DNA of 64,000 bases from Verrucomicrobiota bacterium (lineage in GTDB: Bacteria > Verrucomicrobiota > Verrucomicrobiia > Limisphaerales > PALSA-1396): positions 248,001-312,000 of the forward strand of contig JACQFP010000022.1 in the NCBI GenBank assembly GCA_016200005.1, read 5' to 3'. The translations under genes and the position numbers were made by a program. Below, in pieces: positions 31,101 to 39,561 of the stretch. The stretch's first letter is position 1; every line of letters starts with the position of its first letter. The notes beneath the pieces were generated by a model, which did not search any database, was not told the DNA's origin, and saw only the letters and a list, made by a program, of their open reading frames with translations.

Positions 31101-33643
31101 ACGTCGTATCCGACTTCTTCCTCTTCCATGCGGGCGGTGAGAAAATTGAGACTGTCGTAGGCAAACGTCGTCGTGAGCGGCGAGCCGGGGCGGAGCGCGC
31201 CGGTTTCGTCTTTGTCCTCGATGTCCACGCGCACGAGATTGTTGTTCGCGTCGTAGAAATAATCGCGTTGATAGCGGACGCCGCTGCCGTTGGTCGTTTC
31301 GCGCGAGGTGCGGCGGACGATTTGATTGAGCGCGTTGACGGCGTAGAGCGTGTCATTAGTCCGGGGATCAACCCGGCGCACGAGATTGCCCACCGCGTCG
31401 TATTCGTAAGTGGTCGTGAGATTGAAACCGCCCGCATCCACCACCTGCTGCTGCAAGTAACCCGTTTGCGGGCCGGCGCTGTAGTAAGAATATTCATCCC
31501 GCCGCCGCGAGCCGCTGCCGTTGTCCGGTAGCACGTGGGCGGTGAGTTGGCCGGAGGAGTTGTATTCCCAATCTTCAATGACGGTTGCGATCCGGTTCGT
31601 CGCGTGAATCCGGTTGCCGCGCGAGTCGTAGGCGTATTGAATGAAGTTGCTGCGGGCGTCGGTGTGCTGCGTGCAATAAATGTTTTGGTTCCTCATGCCT
31701 TCCCGGCCATTAATTGATATTTCAACGGTATCGACGTAAACAATCCTGAAGCCGAGAAGCGGGATGTTTGGATCCGCCGGGGGCTCGCTTCCCTGCTGGA
31801 GTGTCGAGTGGTCGCCACCGGCTGCGTATGCTGCGTATGTGAATGTGATGTTGTTGTGATCGCGCAGATAAGACGAAAGCTGGTCGGGATTCCCGTCATT
31901 GTCGGTGTCCGCGTCCATTGCGAGCACGCCCGCGCGCGACGTGCCAAAGCCGGGAGCGTATTCGAATTGTTCGGAACGCACCGGCTGATCCCCGCCAAGG
32001 GGACCGGGCAACCGGTGCAACGCGCGCAGATTTCCGCGCAATCGCGGCGACGCGGAGGGATTGATCGCACTTTCGTAAACAAATTGCGTCTCGTTCGTGT
32101 TCGGATGAACCACACGCGTGGGCAGCGAATCGGCGTTCCATTCGATGCGCTTTTCGAAATATGGCGGGTCGCCCGGGCGCATCGGATTGATCGGGCGGTT
32201 CACCGATTCGGTCGTCGGTTGCGTCGGGTCGGCGCGGCCGGTGAAGGCGCGGTGCATCACCAGCCGGTTCAGGCCATCGTAATAATACTCCCGCACGTTG
32301 CCCACGCGGTCGTTGACGATGGCTTTCTTCAGCGCGCCATTGTTGGTCGGGCCGGGCGTCTGCGCGGCGTACTCGATTTTGATTTTCTCGTAGCTGAAGC
32401 CGACGCTTTCGCTTTCCAAATGGTCGAAATTCACATTCGTCGCGGTGAGCGTGGCCGCGTAACGATTGCTCAACCACGTCTGGCCAAGCGGGTCCGTGAT
32501 GGTCAGCAGGTTGTGATTGAGCGCGTTGAGGGGTTGGCCTTTCGAGTAGGTGTAGCGATTGGTCTTGCCGCCGGGGAAATCATTGGCGTTCGGCGTGCCA
32601 GTCACGGCGGGCGAGATGGCCAGCTTCAAATCGCCGGGCGAACCGTCCGGGTCGGCATTCCCGTAGTACTCGTAGCGCACCTGCCGTCCGGTAAAATCGA
32701 TGACCGCGCTGATGAAGCCGTTGCCGTCGTAACTCACCGTGTTCGTGCGGCCCAGCGTGTCAATCACCCGCACGAGCCGGCTCAAATCGTCGTATTGAAA
32801 TTCCATCGCGTTGCCGTTGCGGTCGGTGCTGCGTCGGAGTTTACCCGGCGACGTTGGATGATCGAATGGATGGAATTCCCAAGTGCCTTTGTCCGCGAAC
32901 ATCAGTGTGAAAGCGTTGTTCGCGATTGAGCCTTCGCGGAAAAAGCTGTCGAGCGCGAACGTGCCATCGGGTTGCAGGAGGAAAACATCACGCCGCGAGT
33001 TGCCGTCGTGAACTTCAACGTGTGAACCGACACGGCGCGCGAAAATGTTGTATGAATAATCCCAGCCGTTGCCCTGCGCGGTGTCCGGCCCGACGCGCGA
33101 CCGGTATTTGCGCGCCCAGATGAAATCCGGGCCACGACCGGAGATATGGAGATCCACCGACGCGAGCACAAATTCTCCGGAAAAACCATTGACGCCTCCA
33201 CGACCGCTGACTGGCGGGACCGAAAACCACCAGATCTCGGATTCACCCATCGGAGTTCGGTCTGAAAACGCAGGTAAGGCCCACGGCATTTCCGGCGGAA
33301 ACTCAAAAAGCGTCTGTTCGCCGTTTGGCATCAGCAACCGATAGAACCGCGTGCTGTCCAGCGGGTCGGGGTCGGCCCAATTCGCGGTGTTATCCTCGGC
33401 GATGATCGTTTCATTGGTTGTCCACGTTCCGGTCGCGAGATTGCTCCGGCTCTGGACCTCGTACGTGGTGCCGGGGGAAGCGTTCCAACTGAGAGTGACG
33501 TTGGCGCCGTGGTAGGCGATCGAGATGTGAGTCGTTGCTCGTGCGGTAGAGGTCAGGTGCAGTCCGATCATCGAAACCATCAAGACTAACAACCACGAAG
33601 TACTTCTACCGCTGGAACGAGCGCCGGGTGGGCGGCTGTTCAT
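28106..33643 (-). CDS. Large secreted RHS/YD-repeat protein with a VgrG-like C-terminal segment
   Basis: 1845 residues. Signal peptide about 1-36. Residues 40-115 form a fibronectin-like module (LSWNASPGTTYEVQSRSNLA). From about 130 an RHS entry region (DLHISGRGPDFIWARKYRSR) leads into dozens of YD repeats (YDGLNRL, YDALNRL and YDANGNIV types) to about 1560, the shell-forming part of RHS toxins. The usual LYYYRARYYDP core end is altered to FQAMRFDPEMLFYQ and LDPRTGRTISR. Residues 1717-1765 (AIQYNDAALSFVSRLLEHEG, IFYSVTAGDGKDTVVFCDEP) resemble the VgrG N-terminal barrel region. The last 60 residues are rich in Pro, Ser and Val with PRVSPSPWV and PRVSPVPWV repeats. No recognisable toxin domain or immunity gene follows. 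The frame is intact. Confidence 0.9.
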   Translation of the reverse strand: MNSRPPGARSSGRSTSWLLVLMVSMIGLHLTSTARATTHISIAYHGANVTLSWNASPGTTYEVQSRSNLATGTWTTNETIIAEDNTANWADPDPLDSTRFYRLLMPNGEQTLFEFPPEMPWALPAFSDRTPMGESEIWWFSVPPVSGRGGVNGFSGEFVLASVDLHISGRGPDFIWARKYRSRVGPDTAQGNGWDYSYNIFARRVGSHVEVHDGNSRRDVFLLQPDGTFALDSFFREGSIANNAFTLMFADKGTWEFHPFDHPTSPGKLRRSTDRNGNAMEFQYDDLSRLVRVIDTLGRTNTVSYDGNGFISAVIDFTGRQVRYEYYGNADPDGSPGDLKLAISPAVTGTPNANDFPGGKTNRYTYSKGQPLNALNHNLLTITDPLGQTWLSNRYAATLTATNVNFDHLESESVGFSYEKIKIEYAAQTPGPTNNGALKKAIVNDRVGNVREYYYDGLNRLVMHRAFTGRADPTQPTTESVNRPINPMRPGDPPYFEKRIEWNADSLPTRVVHPNTNETQFVYESAINPSASPRLRGNLRALHRLPGPLGGDQPVRSEQFEYAPGFGTSRAGVLAMDADTDNDGNPDQLSSYLRDHNNITFTYAAYAAGGDHSTLQQGSEPPADPNIPLLGFRIVYVDTVEISINGREGMRNQNIYCTQHTDARSNFIQYAYDSRGNRIHATNRIATVIEDWEYNSSGQLTAHVLPDNGSGSRRRDEYSYYSAGPQTGYLQQQVVDAGGFNLTTTYEYDAVGNLVRRVDPRTNDTLYAVNALNQIVRRTSRETTNGSGVRYQRDYFYDANNNLVRVDIEDKDETGALRPGSPLTTTFAYDSLNFLTARMEEEEVGYDVVTQYQYDANRNRTLVRFGAATSGADSNNVVQMLYDERDLPFGQIRAPGSADQSTTQFDYDLNGSMRRMSQGLESTPRVTDYTYDGYNRLTQTTDAMGNVTTAHYDANGNIVTNRTDGETTDAPGSAGNVRLRETVYQYDAMNRLIRRDRSFFDTATQLPIGDGQSTTQYGYNDCSQFIVLSDDLFNQMFARYDMANRLLQVTDAKSNTVAYAYDANGSVVSKINVDKSDLGDPEQTFVTTYAYDNLDRLIRSVDNLNNTNRWSYDSRHNLVLDTDARGNTTRYAYDGLSRLTRTTRAMTDTGTGAGTVTNNIITLQDWDDSSRLISVTDANSNRTVYAYDSLDRRIRTEHPDTTTNYCVYDPHFNLVTNTDPNSNVITRAYDSLNRITNKTVLRGPSIQGNTNEVYQYDGVSRLVRALDDDSLVTRSYDSLSRIVTETQQILPGGPTRTNSATYDGVGNKTQQVYPGGRTITNTCDSLNRIAVVSDAGGVIASNKYIGPSRLEQRDYGNGTRMNVGYDGIRRVSSIAHVRVAGNVPLDMRFYAWDSTHNRIAAQAPLNPAEQHSYSYDSANRLVQSVSFGQPVTCDLDDLGNRRSVTGNIDPGNYLMDPTLPQPADFQMNQYTQTPFDLRQYDENGNLSIAASGQRRFFFDCRDQLVGFNDFGAGINALYRYDCLGRRIESFVNGETTRFYHDNATVLEEQNADNTTVASYVYVDNDDAEVVFCSLTQMQRGGSNYFLHPDDLGSVMKVTDPVGNIVEQYQYLDFGLPSFFNGGGGAMASSTIGNPYLFQAMRFDPEMLFYQANEAKSEPYRPTGSALWASLGGALDPRTGRTISRLHHDPRIWNDSDIVQAATAFADNNPVSSIHPRREYAIQYNDAALSFVSRLLEHEGIFYSVTAGDGKDTVVFCDEPGATDTEVRRSDPLSPFDRGGPPTQPVVPIEMLQLELHSCMPITITPPKPPVPPPSPQPPRVSPSPWVSPGVDISGPRVSPVPWVPK

Positions 33644-33972
33644 TTTTTGACCCTTTCATAAACAAGGTTGTGCGAGAATGCTTCCGAACTCGCCGGATGG
33701 TTGGCTGGTCGAAGGTCCAATTACCAAAACTTGGATCAAGGGTCAGTCAGAGCGGCTCATCTGACGAGAGTGTGGAAGTTGGTAGCATGATGACTTCCAG
33801 ATTACAAGCCAAAACAATGTGAGAAAATATGGCGGCTGTTCAATGGATCATGGCAAATTGGCATGTCGATCGAGAAACGTTGAACGAAGCTTCGTCATTT
33901 CAATGTGGCGTCCATTGCCAAGCTCTTCGTGTCGGACTTCCTCGGGTGTTGACGCTTGAGACGGGTCCTCCG
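33644..33972. other. Gene-free stretch upstream of the RHS gene
   Basis: 329 bases between the RHS start and the end of the small membrane protein gene. I see no gene, no strong dyad and no RNA fold. A promoter for the RHS gene must lie here or further upstream but is not recognisable. Confidence 0.5.
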
Positions 33973-34290
33973 CTAAACATCAATCACCGGGCCTTGGTTG
34001 GGCGGTTTGTCGGGTTGCCGCTTTTTTCGAAGCGATACGACCAAGGCGACACAGCCGGTCCACGTGGGCAGCATGTCGAGCACGGGAATGAACTCGATGA
34101 TGAATGTCGGTAACAGCAGTGGATGGAAACCGAGCAACGCTGTTGTCAAGATCATCGCAACCACATCAATCACCTGATCCACAAACGTCCAGCCAAACGG
34201 CCCGAGTAATAGCTGGAGGGCGTCTGCCGTGATCGCCACGGCATAGGCCAGGCGGATTCGTCTGCGTGTGAGTATCGGGGTTTGAAACAT
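33973..34290 (-). CDS. Small multi-pass membrane protein of unknown function
   Basis: 105 residues from the ATG at 34290 (MFQTPILTRRRIRLAYAVAI); a TTG at 34302 is less likely. Three hydrophobic stretches are visible: LAYAVAITADALQLLLGPFG, VIDVVAMILTTALLGFHPLL, and LPTFIIEFIPVLDMLPTWTG, ending in VALVVSLRKKRQ. The strings DQVIDVVAM and FHPLLLPTF look conserved in type, as in small membrane proteins of many proteobacteria and Verrucomicrobiota annotated only as hypothetical. It lies 37 bases downstream of the hydrolase gene on the same strand and may be read with it. Confidence 0.7.
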   Translation of the reverse strand: MFQTPILTRRRIRLAYAVAITADALQLLLGPFGWTFVDQVIDVVAMILTTALLGFHPLLLPTFIIEFIPVLDMLPTWTGCVALVVSLRKKRQPDKPPNQGPVIDV

Positions 34291-34327
34291 AACTGGGATC
34301 AAAGGATTGAGACGATCAACGACGGTC

Positions 34328-36679
34328 TTACCTTGGTGGTTGCCAATTCAAGTGCTTCTCCAAAAACTCATACGTCCCCATGCCATTGATGGTATGCGGG
34401 CCGTTGAACACTTCAAGTGCAGTGCGGTCGCCGATGCCGAGTTGATCGTAGAACCGCCGCACCTTCGCGTATTCGTAGGCGACCCATTCGTCCGGCGCGA
34501 CGCCATCGCCGTGACCGCGCTCCACCATGAAGGGGCGAGGCGCAATCAACGCCGCCATCTCCGCGTAGTTGAAGGTGTGGCCGAGGTTGAATTCGACCAT
34601 CTCGTATTCGCCGCTGAACATGTAGCTGTAGGGCGAGTCCACCGTCACGTTCTTCACAATCCATTCATTGAAATCGGCAGAGCAGATTGAAAGGCAGTAA
34701 CGATCGAGCAACGACGGCACGCGCATTGCCGTCTTGCCGCCGTAGGACAATCCGTAGAAACCGATGCGCTTGGGGTCAACAAACGGTTGCTCAGAAAGCC
34801 AGTCCAGGATGCGGTCGTGCTGCGCGAGGATAACAGAGAAAAGCGATTTCTTCAGCGGGTTGGCCTTGCGCTGCAGCACGCGGAACTTGTCCTGCCCGCG
34901 ATACGGATTGTGCGGAGCGAAAACAACGAATCCCTTTTCAGCCAATCGCGCGGAAAACGCCTTGTAGTAAGGGTAACCGCCGCCTTTCGGGTCTTCGCTG
35001 ACCGTGTCGTCCGGCACGCCTTCCAATCCGTGCTGGCAAACAACCACCGGACGACGTTCGCCGGGTTTGATGTCCTTGGGCAACAATAAATATCCCCACG
35101 CATAAACATCGGGCCAGACATCGAGCACGACTTCGTAGGCGGTCCACTTAGAATTCTCGCGGAGTTTGCGACTGCGCGGATTGGCCGGCAGACTGGCGGC
35201 GGGAAACTTGCCGATGACCTCCTCCCAGAAATTAGTTTTCAATTCCTTGCTCGCCGACGCCCACTCGTCAGGCGAGCGAACTTTCGTCCAGTTCCAGAAA
35301 AATGAAGTGCGGACCCGCTCCGACTGGCGGAGAAGCCGCTGAGTGTGATCCTCCAACTGTTTGACCTGCCGTTGTTGTCGTTGCGCCGGATCAAAGTCCT
35401 TGCGTGCGTCAGCGGGAACAGTGGCGGACTCCTTGACCTGTTCAATCTTCAACCCCAACTGCTTCAGGAACGCTGTCAATGCCCGATCCGAACCCGGGCC
35501 GGTTGCCATCCCCTCGGTGCCGGTAATCAATTCCAACCGCACAAATTTTTCCCCACCGCTTTTCAACAACATTTTTGCCCGGTTAAACTCCACCTCGACC
35601 GATTCGTAATCGGGCGTTTTCAATTTACCGGGGGCGGCGCCGCCACGTCCGTCGTGTGGTTTCGGCGGCCCATCGACTTTGGGAACGATGCTGTGCTCGA
35701 CGATCAAACTGCGCGGGGCGATGAGACTGGCGATTTCAGCGTCGCCGAATTCATGGAGGAGTCCAAACACGTTGCGGTAAATCGGTTCTTCCCAAAGATG
35801 CTGTCGCGAATCGAAGTAACCACTCACGAGCGTAGCATCAATACGTGTGTCCAGTGCCGCACTGTAAAACGCAATGAGGCCGCCCTCGGCGTAGCCAGCC
35901 ACTCCGATGGGGAGCGAAGGCCCGCCGGAATTCTCATGGGCAAACCAATCGACAGCCGCCAATACCTTCTGCACTTCGTAACCAATGATGTGCCGCCCCA
36001 TCTCGAAAGCCTGCCGGTAAATCCATTCGCGATGCGGTTGATTGGTGAAGCGTTTCAGCTTCTCACTTCCCGACGAGGTATCTTCGCGATTGATCAACGT
36101 CGGCACGAGCACCTGGCAGCCGCTCTCCGCCAGTCGTCGCGCGAATTGCCGCTCTCGCGCGATGTCCGGTGACAATCCCACCAGCATTTCTGGCGTTTGA
36201 TCGGCGTCAGGAATGGCGACGACGCGAGCCAGCGGCGCGTTCTTGGGCTGCAGCAGCAACCCTTCGCCATAAACATTCTCAAACACCGGCCAGCGAACGG
36301 CGAACACCGTGAAGGCGTCGGTCTCGGCGAGCTTCAAGGGGCTTGTCGTGCTGCTGACGTATTCAAGCGCAATGACCGACAGGCGTGGATCAACCGCGCC
36401 GATGTATTTGCCAAAGCGCTCGCGATTCGGCTGGACTGATTTTTCATACACCTCGCGCGAGGAAAAATCGCGTTGCCATAGTTTCTGCCGCTCAACAATG
36501 GAGCGGTCAATCTCACGCATCAAGAATTTGTCGATGCCCGCCACCATCTGCGCGGAGAGATCACCTTCCATGGTGAGCGGTTGGGTTCCGGGCAGTGTGG
36601 TCGTTTCCTCCGCAAACAGTGTCCCTGGCAACAGGCTTGTCACCAGAATCAGCGAACTCAGGAAACATTTTGGGCTCAT
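34328..36679 (-). CDS. Secreted tandem alpha/beta hydrolase (acetylxylan-esterase-like), one domain degenerate
   Basis: 783 residues with a signal peptide (about 1-23, ending TLFAEE). Two related alpha/beta hydrolase domains follow one another. The first (about 95-400) has GVAGYAEGG at the nucleophile elbow, with Ala264 where Ser is expected, so it is probably inactive. The second (about 500-780) has the intact elbow GFYGLSYGG (Ser645), preceded by KPGERRPVVVCQHGLEG and followed by the likely His region ERGHGDGVAPDEW and ALEVFNGPHTINGMGTYEFL. It resembles esterases of the dienelactone hydrolase/acetyl xylan esterase superfamily found in polysaccharide-degrading bacteria. The substrate is not known; a plant or algal acyl ester is plausible. 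Confidence 0.85.
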   Translation of the reverse strand: MSPKCFLSSLILVTSLLPGTLFAEETTTLPGTQPLTMEGDLSAQMVAGIDKFLMREIDRSIVERQKLWQRDFSSREVYEKSVQPNRERFGKYIGAVDPRLSVIALEYVSSTTSPLKLAETDAFTVFAVRWPVFENVYGEGLLLQPKNAPLARVVAIPDADQTPEMLVGLSPDIARERQFARRLAESGCQVLVPTLINREDTSSGSEKLKRFTNQPHREWIYRQAFEMGRHIIGYEVQKVLAAVDWFAHENSGGPSLPIGVAGYAEGGLIAFYSAALDTRIDATLVSGYFDSRQHLWEEPIYRNVFGLLHEFGDAEIASLIAPRSLIVEHSIVPKVDGPPKPHDGRGGAAPGKLKTPDYESVEVEFNRAKMLLKSGGEKFVRLELITGTEGMATGPGSDRALTAFLKQLGLKIEQVKESATVPADARKDFDPAQRQQRQVKQLEDHTQRLLRQSERVRTSFFWNWTKVRSPDEWASASKELKTNFWEEVIGKFPAASLPANPRSRKLRENSKWTAYEVVLDVWPDVYAWGYLLLPKDIKPGERRPVVVCQHGLEGVPDDTVSEDPKGGGYPYYKAFSARLAEKGFVVFAPHNPYRGQDKFRVLQRKANPLKKSLFSVILAQHDRILDWLSEQPFVDPKRIGFYGLSYGGKTAMRVPSLLDRYCLSICSADFNEWIVKNVTVDSPYSYMFSGEYEMVEFNLGHTFNYAEMAALIAPRPFMVERGHGDGVAPDEWVAYEYAKVRRFYDQLGIGDRTALEVFNGPHTINGMGTYEFLEKHLNWQPPR

Positions 36680-36779
36680 GGAACTCCAGAGACAGTATCT
36701 CCAAAGTCAGACCTGCGTCGAGTCCCGACTTTGATCGTGCAAATGGTGCACTAAGAATCAGGAAAGGACGTTTGACTGG

Positions 36780-37475
36780 TCAGGTCGCGAGTTTGTAACC
36801 GACCCCGTGCACGGTGAGTAGATGTCTTGGCTCACCGCTGTTGTCCCCCAGTTTTTTTCGCAGGGAAACGATTACCTGGTCCAGTGTGCGTGTCGTGCCG
36901 TAATAGTTGTAACCCCAAACCTCGCTCAACAACCGGTCGCGCGACAGGACCTCGCCGGGATGCGCGTGAAACAGTTGCAGCAGCTTCAACTCCTTTGCCG
37001 TCAATTCCTCGACGTTCCTGCCGCGCTTGAGTTGAAAAGTTTTCGAGTCAATCGTCGTCTCGCCGATATTGAATACCATGTCGCTTGCGGTCGAAGCCCC
37101 AACGTCCCGCGCGCCGCGCCGCAGCAGCGCGTGGATGCGCGCCAGCAATTCGCGCACACCGAACGGCTTGGTCACATGATCGTCCGCACCCAGTTCGAGG
37201 CCCACGACCTTGTCAATCTCCTGACCTTTGGCCGTGAGCATCAAAACCGGCGTGCCGATTTTTTTGGCGCGAAGCTGTTTGCAGATGTCGTAACCGCTCA
37301 GACCGGGGAGCATCACGTCCAGCACGATGAGCGACGGACGATGTTTGCCGACGGCTTCAACCGCGCGATCGCCGCGATTGCAAACCGCCACGTCGAAGGC
37401 TTCACTTTTCAGAATCTCTTCCAACCCCAGGAGAATGTGAGGATCATCTTCAACGACGAGAATCTTGGTCTTCAT
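36780..37475 (-). CDS. OmpR/PhoB family response regulator
   Basis: 231 residues. The receiver domain has the acidic pair EDD (9-11), phospho-acceptor Asp53 in LIVLDVMLPG, Thr in MLTAKG and Lys in TKPFG. The C-terminal winged helix (from about 130) has ELTAKELKLLQLFHAHPGEV, LSRDRLLSEVWGYNYYGTTR and TLDQVIVSLRKKLGD, then HLLTVHGVGYKL. The gene starts 7 bases after the histidine kinase stop, so the two form a two-component system. The target genes are unknown; the secreted hydrolase and the unknown secreted protein on either side are candidates. Confidence 0.95.
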   Translation of the reverse strand: MKTKILVVEDDPHILLGLEEILKSEAFDVAVCNRGDRAVEAVGKHRPSLIVLDVMLPGLSGYDICKQLRAKKIGTPVLMLTAKGQEIDKVVGLELGADDHVTKPFGVRELLARIHALLRRGARDVGASTASDMVFNIGETTIDSKTFQLKRGRNVEELTAKELKLLQLFHAHPGEVLSRDRLLSEVWGYNYYGTTRTLDQVIVSLRKKLGDNSGEPRHLLTVHGVGYKLAT

Positions 37476-37482
37476 TTGCGGC

Positions 37483-39477
37483 TTAAATCGGCTTCAGCGG
37501 CACGCGTAACACAAAACAACTTCCTCCGCCTGCGCGCCGCTCGTAGGTCACATCCCCACCATGCGCCCGCGCCATCTGCCGCGCGAGCGTCAGCCCGAGG
37601 CCGGAGCCCTGGATGCCGCTCGCCAGCGAATCGTGGGCGCGATAGAAATTCTCAAAAATCTTTTCCTCGCAACCAGCCGGCACGCCCAACCCGCGATCCA
37701 GTACGCGCACTTCCGCGTAGGGCAGGGGAGTCTCGTGCCGAGCCGTCTCGATCTCGATCTGCTTGCTTTCGTTGGAATACTTCTCTGCGTTGGACAGCAG
37801 GTTCACGAGAATTTGCGCCAGGGCGTCGGCATCGCCGCGAACCTTGAGCGGCGCGTCACCGAGCCGGCGCTCGAGCGTGAAGCCGTTGTTCTCAAGGTGC
37901 GGCCGGTAGCTTTCCGCCGTCTCGCGAGCCACCTCGACGAGGTCGCAATCCCGGAAGTTGTATTTTTTCTCGCCGCGCTCGAGCCGGGCGAAGTCGAGCA
38001 CGTTGTTGATGAGCCGCGTGAGCCGGGCGGCTTCCGCGGTGATGATGTGCAGATAGGAACGCTGCTTGGCCGGGTCGCTGATGCGCCCATCGGCGAGCAG
38101 CTCGGAAAACATGCGGATGGACGTTAGCGGTGTTTTCAGTTCATGCGAGACGTTGCTGACGAAATCGGTTTTCTGGCGCGCGAGCGTCACCTGGCGGTTG
38201 AGGTCGTTCACGATCAGCCAGCTTCCGACGATCATGGCGATAAGGAGCACGGCGATGAGCAGGCCCAGCGATATGCGGATCGTCAACGCCGTCTTTTTCA
38301 GTGCTTCGGGATTCATCAGATACGCCGCCACTTCCCAATGTGGCAACGCTTCGCCGATTTCGGTGGCCACAAAGGGATGTTTCAATGAGGTTTTGAACTG
38401 CTTACGAAAAGTTGAATCAATCGGCTCTGTTGACTTGATGCCGGAATGTAAATCCAAATGCATTGCAAGCCATGGATCCGACGTTGCGACGGGTTTCGCG
38501 TTGTCGTCGAGCACCACCAAACAAATCTCATCGGGTAGCGTGGGCAAAGTGGGATTGAACTTGGAGAAATTGTGAAGGCTATTCACACTTCTACCTTGCC
38601 CAGACATTATTATGTAGTTCGACTTGGCCTTGCTCTTCACCATCAGGCGAATAATGCTGGTGATGCTGTCCAAATCCACCTGCGCGCCGAAGACCAGTTG
38701 TGGATCGCGGGCCAGGCGATGCCAGAACATCAGGCGGAGCTTGTTTTGGACGAAGCGCGCCACGCTGCCGTCGTTCGCGTCGCCGATCAGTTGGCGGAAC
38801 TCCGCTTCCGTGGACATAACCTTCGAAGCGTTGAACAGCGAGGGGTCCGGCTCGTTCTGGGCAGGGACCTGGGCCAACTGCTGCGCGGGATTCACTTTGC
38901 GCGACTGCGACTTGAGATTGGCGACGGGCGGGGAATAGTTCGTAACCTCTCCGCGCGCAGAATTGAGGCCGTAGCGGTTGGCGAATGATTGTTGTGCCTC
39001 GGCCTGCTGTTCGCCGCCGCGGAGGGCGATTTGGTTCTGGCCTTTGGTGTAGTTGTCATTCCAGTACACCTCCACGCTTTCGCGGTTGGCCAGGAAGCCG
39101 CCGTTGTCCAGACAGAACGACCGCGTCTCCGGTCGCGCGGTCGGCGAGGGACAAAGGAGGTTGCCGCCAAGCGTGACGCAGAAACCGACTTCAGCCAGCG
39201 GCCAGGCGGCGCGCAAGCGGTCGTCGAAGGTCGCCGCGGCGGCGCGGGGTTGCGGATTCGTCACAAGGTTCTCGACCAGCTCATTGAACTGCCGTTGCTG
39301 CTCGGTGAGGTAGTCGTTGATATCCTTGGCCAGCGCATCAGTCACCGCCTGGTAGAGCAAGGATTGCTGGCGCTCGACGACGAACTGCTGGTCGCGCAGG
39401 GTGCGCGCCGCCAGAAATGCGAGCAACACGCTCGGCACCAACACGGCGAGCACAAACAATAGTGCGACCTTTTTCAT
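37483..39477 (-). CDS. Membrane sensor histidine kinase
   Basis: 664 residues. A first membrane segment (VALLFVLAVLVPSVLLAFLA, 3-25) and a second (ISLGLLIAVLLIAMIVGSWL, about 400-420) flank a long periplasmic sensor of about 370 residues with no family I recognise; it contains many Gln/Asn and two Cys (FCVTLGGNLLC). The kinase core is complete: H-box FVSNVSHELKTPLTSIR with His445, N-box ILVNLLSNAEKYS, G1 LDRGLGVP, F-box and G2 GSGLGLTLARQMARAHGG. It pairs with the OmpR-type regulator 7 bases downstream. The start has MKKVALLF. The secreted-protein gene upstream ends 84 bases before it. Confidence 0.94.
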   Translation of the reverse strand: MKKVALLFVLAVLVPSVLLAFLAARTLRDQQFVVERQQSLLYQAVTDALAKDINDYLTEQQRQFNELVENLVTNPQPRAAAATFDDRLRAAWPLAEVGFCVTLGGNLLCPSPTARPETRSFCLDNGGFLANRESVEVYWNDNYTKGQNQIALRGGEQQAEAQQSFANRYGLNSARGEVTNYSPPVANLKSQSRKVNPAQQLAQVPAQNEPDPSLFNASKVMSTEAEFRQLIGDANDGSVARFVQNKLRLMFWHRLARDPQLVFGAQVDLDSITSIIRLMVKSKAKSNYIIMSGQGRSVNSLHNFSKFNPTLPTLPDEICLVVLDDNAKPVATSDPWLAMHLDLHSGIKSTEPIDSTFRKQFKTSLKHPFVATEIGEALPHWEVAAYLMNPEALKKTALTIRISLGLLIAVLLIAMIVGSWLIVNDLNRQVTLARQKTDFVSNVSHELKTPLTSIRMFSELLADGRISDPAKQRSYLHIITAEAARLTRLINNVLDFARLERGEKKYNFRDCDLVEVARETAESYRPHLENNGFTLERRLGDAPLKVRGDADALAQILVNLLSNAEKYSNESKQIEIETARHETPLPYAEVRVLDRGLGVPAGCEEKIFENFYRAHDSLASGIQGSGLGLTLARQMARAHGGDVTYERRAGGGSCFVLRVPLKPI

Positions 39478-39561
39478 GGCTCGGTGACCATACTCAAACT
39501 TTTGACCGATTCCGTCCAGTCTGCGATTGAGCCACAGCTTGATTTGGCGTCGGCTTCAATC

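Noticed and set aside
29375-32929. Long plus-strand frames opposite the RHS gene
   Set aside because: Antisense shadows of YD repeats; they are repetitive, Arg/Val/Gly-rich, and lack ribosome sites or family resemblance.
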